7,781 nt of DNA from Chloroflexota bacterium. GTDB taxonomy: Bacteria > Chloroflexota > Ktedonobacteria > Ktedonobacterales > JACDGC01. The notes below the pieces were generated by a model that saw only the letters and a program-made list of their open reading frames with translations, was not told where the DNA came from and made no database searches. The stretch covers positions 1-7,781 of the forward strand of contig JAKAOI010000092.1 in assembly GCA_021812265.1 (NCBI GenBank), written 5' to 3'. The stretch's first letter is position 1; each line of letters opens with the position of its first letter. Below are positions 6,824-7,781 of the stretch, piece by piece. The position numbers and the translations under genes were made by a program.

Positions 6824-6962
6824 TAAGACTTTCGCTTGAAAGAGAAACACATGCTTCTCGTATCTGCAACAAAGGGAGGTCTGGGGACACCCCAGAACCC
6901 TGTACAAGAAAGAGGCTCCGCCCCTTGTACACCCGATGTTCCATGTTGCGGCGAAAGTCCTG
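6824..6962 (-). repeat. MITE-like element, copy 4, inverted, with perfect 5-bp target duplication
   Basis: On the plus strand it runs from TAAGACTTTCGCTTGAAAG to GGCGAAAGTCCTG. It is therefore inverted relative to the other copies, and 139 bp long like copy 2. CAACA flanks it directly on both sides (6819-6823 and 6963-6967), a clean 5-bp target duplication. The internal stem TCTGGGG/CCCCAGA (6880-6886 with 6890-6896, loop ACA) is perfect. The main stem keeps GTACAAG/CTTGTAC (6902-6908 with 6924-6930) but has a larger, altered apex. The clean ends and duplication suggest a fairly recent insertion. It separates the permease from the binding-protein gene and would be transcribed antisense to its own orientation in the operon RNA. 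Confidence 0.92.
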
Positions 6963-7088
6963 CAACAATAGTGTTGGCTGGATTTACCGGCGTACCTGCA
7001 ACGCTATGTGACGCGATGCGCCGTTATAGTTTCTGCTTTGACAGAAAATAAAGATTGAGTGTTTGGAAATTTTAAAGAGAGCTGAATT

Positions 7089-7096
7089 GAGGAGGG
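7089..7096 (+). promoter_or_regulatory. Strong ribosome binding site of the binding-protein gene
   Basis: GAGGAGGG lies eight bases before the ATG at 7105, a near-ideal Shine-Dalgarno. It fixes the start, which matters because the protein so defined has no signal peptide. Strong independent initiation may also compensate for the long gap from the permease gene. Confidence 0.85.
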
Positions 7097-7104
7097 TTAT
7101 TGTA

Positions 7105-7781
7105 ATGAATACGGTAACGATTGCGCTGGATTGGGCAGTGAATGCAAACCATTCCGGGTTATTCAGCGCTATTGCGCAAGAATATATGTCAGATGAACAG
7201 ATAAACGCAGTGATTATTCCGCCGCGCAAAGAGCAGTTCGTCACACAACTCATTGCCAGCGGCGAGGCAGATTTTGCGTTTGCGTTTGCGGGGACAACAG
7301 CAATTGAACGCAGCGCCGGAACCAAGCTGATATCTGTCGCTGCGATTATGCCTAAACATAATTCTTCATTAGTGGCGCTGAAATCATCCGGTATAACACG
7401 GCCGGCAGATCTGCAAAATAAACGATATGCTGGGTTTGGCCATAATGTGTTTGAAGAAACGGTTATTGCCGCAATGATGCATAATGATGGCATAAAATCT
7501 CCCAAAATAGCGTTTTCACTCGTGCGGTTTGCGTCATTTGATGTTCTTCGCAGCAATAAAGCAGACTTTTTGTGGATATATGATGGTATAGAAGGCGCTG
7601 AAGCAATATCGGATGACAGAGATATCATCCTGTTTGCGCCAAATGATTATGGTGTTCCGAATTACTATGCTCCTAACCTCATTTGCCGGGAAGATTATCT
7701 GCAAAACAGCGAAAATTTTGCAACAGCTAAGCGATTTATGCGCGCATTGCGCCGCGGATATCTTTTTGCCGCAAACCGGAC
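7105..7781 (+). CDS. thiY: NMT1/THI5-like substrate-binding protein (ThiY-like), partial at right edge
   Basis: The first 225 residues of the binding component of the transporter are visible; the 3' end lies outside the window. The NMT1/THI5-like fold is shown by IALDWAVNANHSGLFSA (6-22), QLIASGEADFAFAFAG (48-63), SSGITRPADLQNKRYAGFG (94-112) and NDYGVPNYYAPNLICREDYL (180-199), all close to ThiY proteins that bind N-formyl-aminomethylpyrimidine for thiamin salvage. The CCCFC motif of fungal Thi5 HMP-P synthase is absent (the equivalent place reads VPNYY), so it is more likely a binding protein than that enzyme. Oddly there is no signal peptide or lipobox: the fold begins at residue 4 of a start with an excellent ribosome site. 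No in-frame upstream extension supplies one, since a TGA lies at 7039-7041. The exact ligand is inferred. Confidence 0.85.
   Translation, partial: MNTVTIALDWAVNANHSGLFSAIAQEYMSDEQINAVIIPPRKEQFVTQLIASGEADFAFAFAGTTAIERSAGTKLISVAAIMPKHNSSLVALKSSGITRPADLQNKRYAGFGHNVFEETVIAAMMHNDGIKSPKIAFSLVRFASFDVLRSNKADFLWIYDGIEGAEAISDDRDIILFAPNDYGVPNYYAPNLICREDYLQNSENFATAKRFMRALRRGYLFAANR

Larger units (their letters stand above)
6705..7104. other. Intergenic region between permease and binding protein, with orphan SD
   Basis: This gap of 400 bases is unusual inside an ABC operon whose other two genes overlap. AAAGGAGGGG (6733-6742) is a strong Shine-Dalgarno-like run, but the next ATG (6757) is 14 bases away and opens only 11 codons (MRVCGMSPDAL, stop 6790-6792). 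Repeat copy 4 fills 6824-6962. Without it and one target copy the gap would be about 256 bases. The remainder up to 7104 shows a lone TTGACA (7038-7043) without a good -10, and no clear gene or terminator. Confidence 0.5.

Noticed and set aside
7038..7043. Perfect TTGACA as a -35 for a separate promoter of the binding-protein gene
   Set aside because: No acceptable -10 lies 15-19 bases downstream. An internal promoter remains possible but is not supported.
7105..7781. Thi5-type HMP-P synthase instead of a binding protein
   Set aside because: The fungal Thi5 CCCFC motif is missing at the equivalent position, and the gene sits directly downstream of an ABC ATPase and permease.

Overview
The window is bacterial: compact genes, Shine-Dalgarno sites, intrinsic terminators and a TPP riboswitch. 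The aconitase resembles the IRP1/AcnA type, and the thiamin-precursor transporter is controlled by a riboswitch followed by a terminator. The taxon cannot be fixed from this stretch. The strong GGAGG-type ribosome sites and moderate base composition fit a Firmicutes- or Chloroflexota-like organism, but this is a low-confidence guess.

Layout from left to right: (1) A short left edge with a minus-strand Shine-Dalgarno that probably belongs to a gene starting just outside the window. (2) A minus-strand Gfo/Idh/MocA oxidoreductase (246-1256), most like UDP-N-acetylglucosamine 3-dehydrogenases. (3) A 370-base divergent intergenic region. (4) Plus-strand acnA, a complete aconitase (1627-4347), with its terminator at 4554-4590. 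(5) A sigma-70-like promoter (-10 at 4709-4714) embedded in inverted and direct repeats, then a TPP riboswitch (4777-4860) and an intrinsic terminator (4878-4913). (6) The thiamin-precursor ABC transporter: ATPase (5089-5874), permease (5871-6704) and an NMT1/THI5-like binding protein (7105 to beyond the right edge).

The most notable structure is a family of four copies of a roughly 137-144 bp non-coding element at 97-240, 4354-4492, 4932-5068 and 6824-6962 (the last inverted). The copies share terminal inverted repeats (CAGGACTTTCGC / GCGAAAGTCCTA type), internal hairpins and, in two copies, perfect 5-bp target duplications (TATAT and CAACA). This is the profile of a MITE. Its main hairpin shows one compensatory base-pair change (copy 1 against copy 2), and in copy 3 the C-to-T changes in the stems all leave G-U pairs. 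Every copy lies in a gene junction: beside the oxidoreductase stop, between the acnA stop and its terminator, between the riboswitch terminator and the ATPase start, and between permease and binding protein.

Functionally, the right half reads as one TPP-repressed unit for uptake of a pyrimidine precursor of thiamin. When TPP is scarce the terminator should be bypassed and the ATPase, permease and binding protein made. The visible binding protein has no signal peptide, which is unusual for this role.
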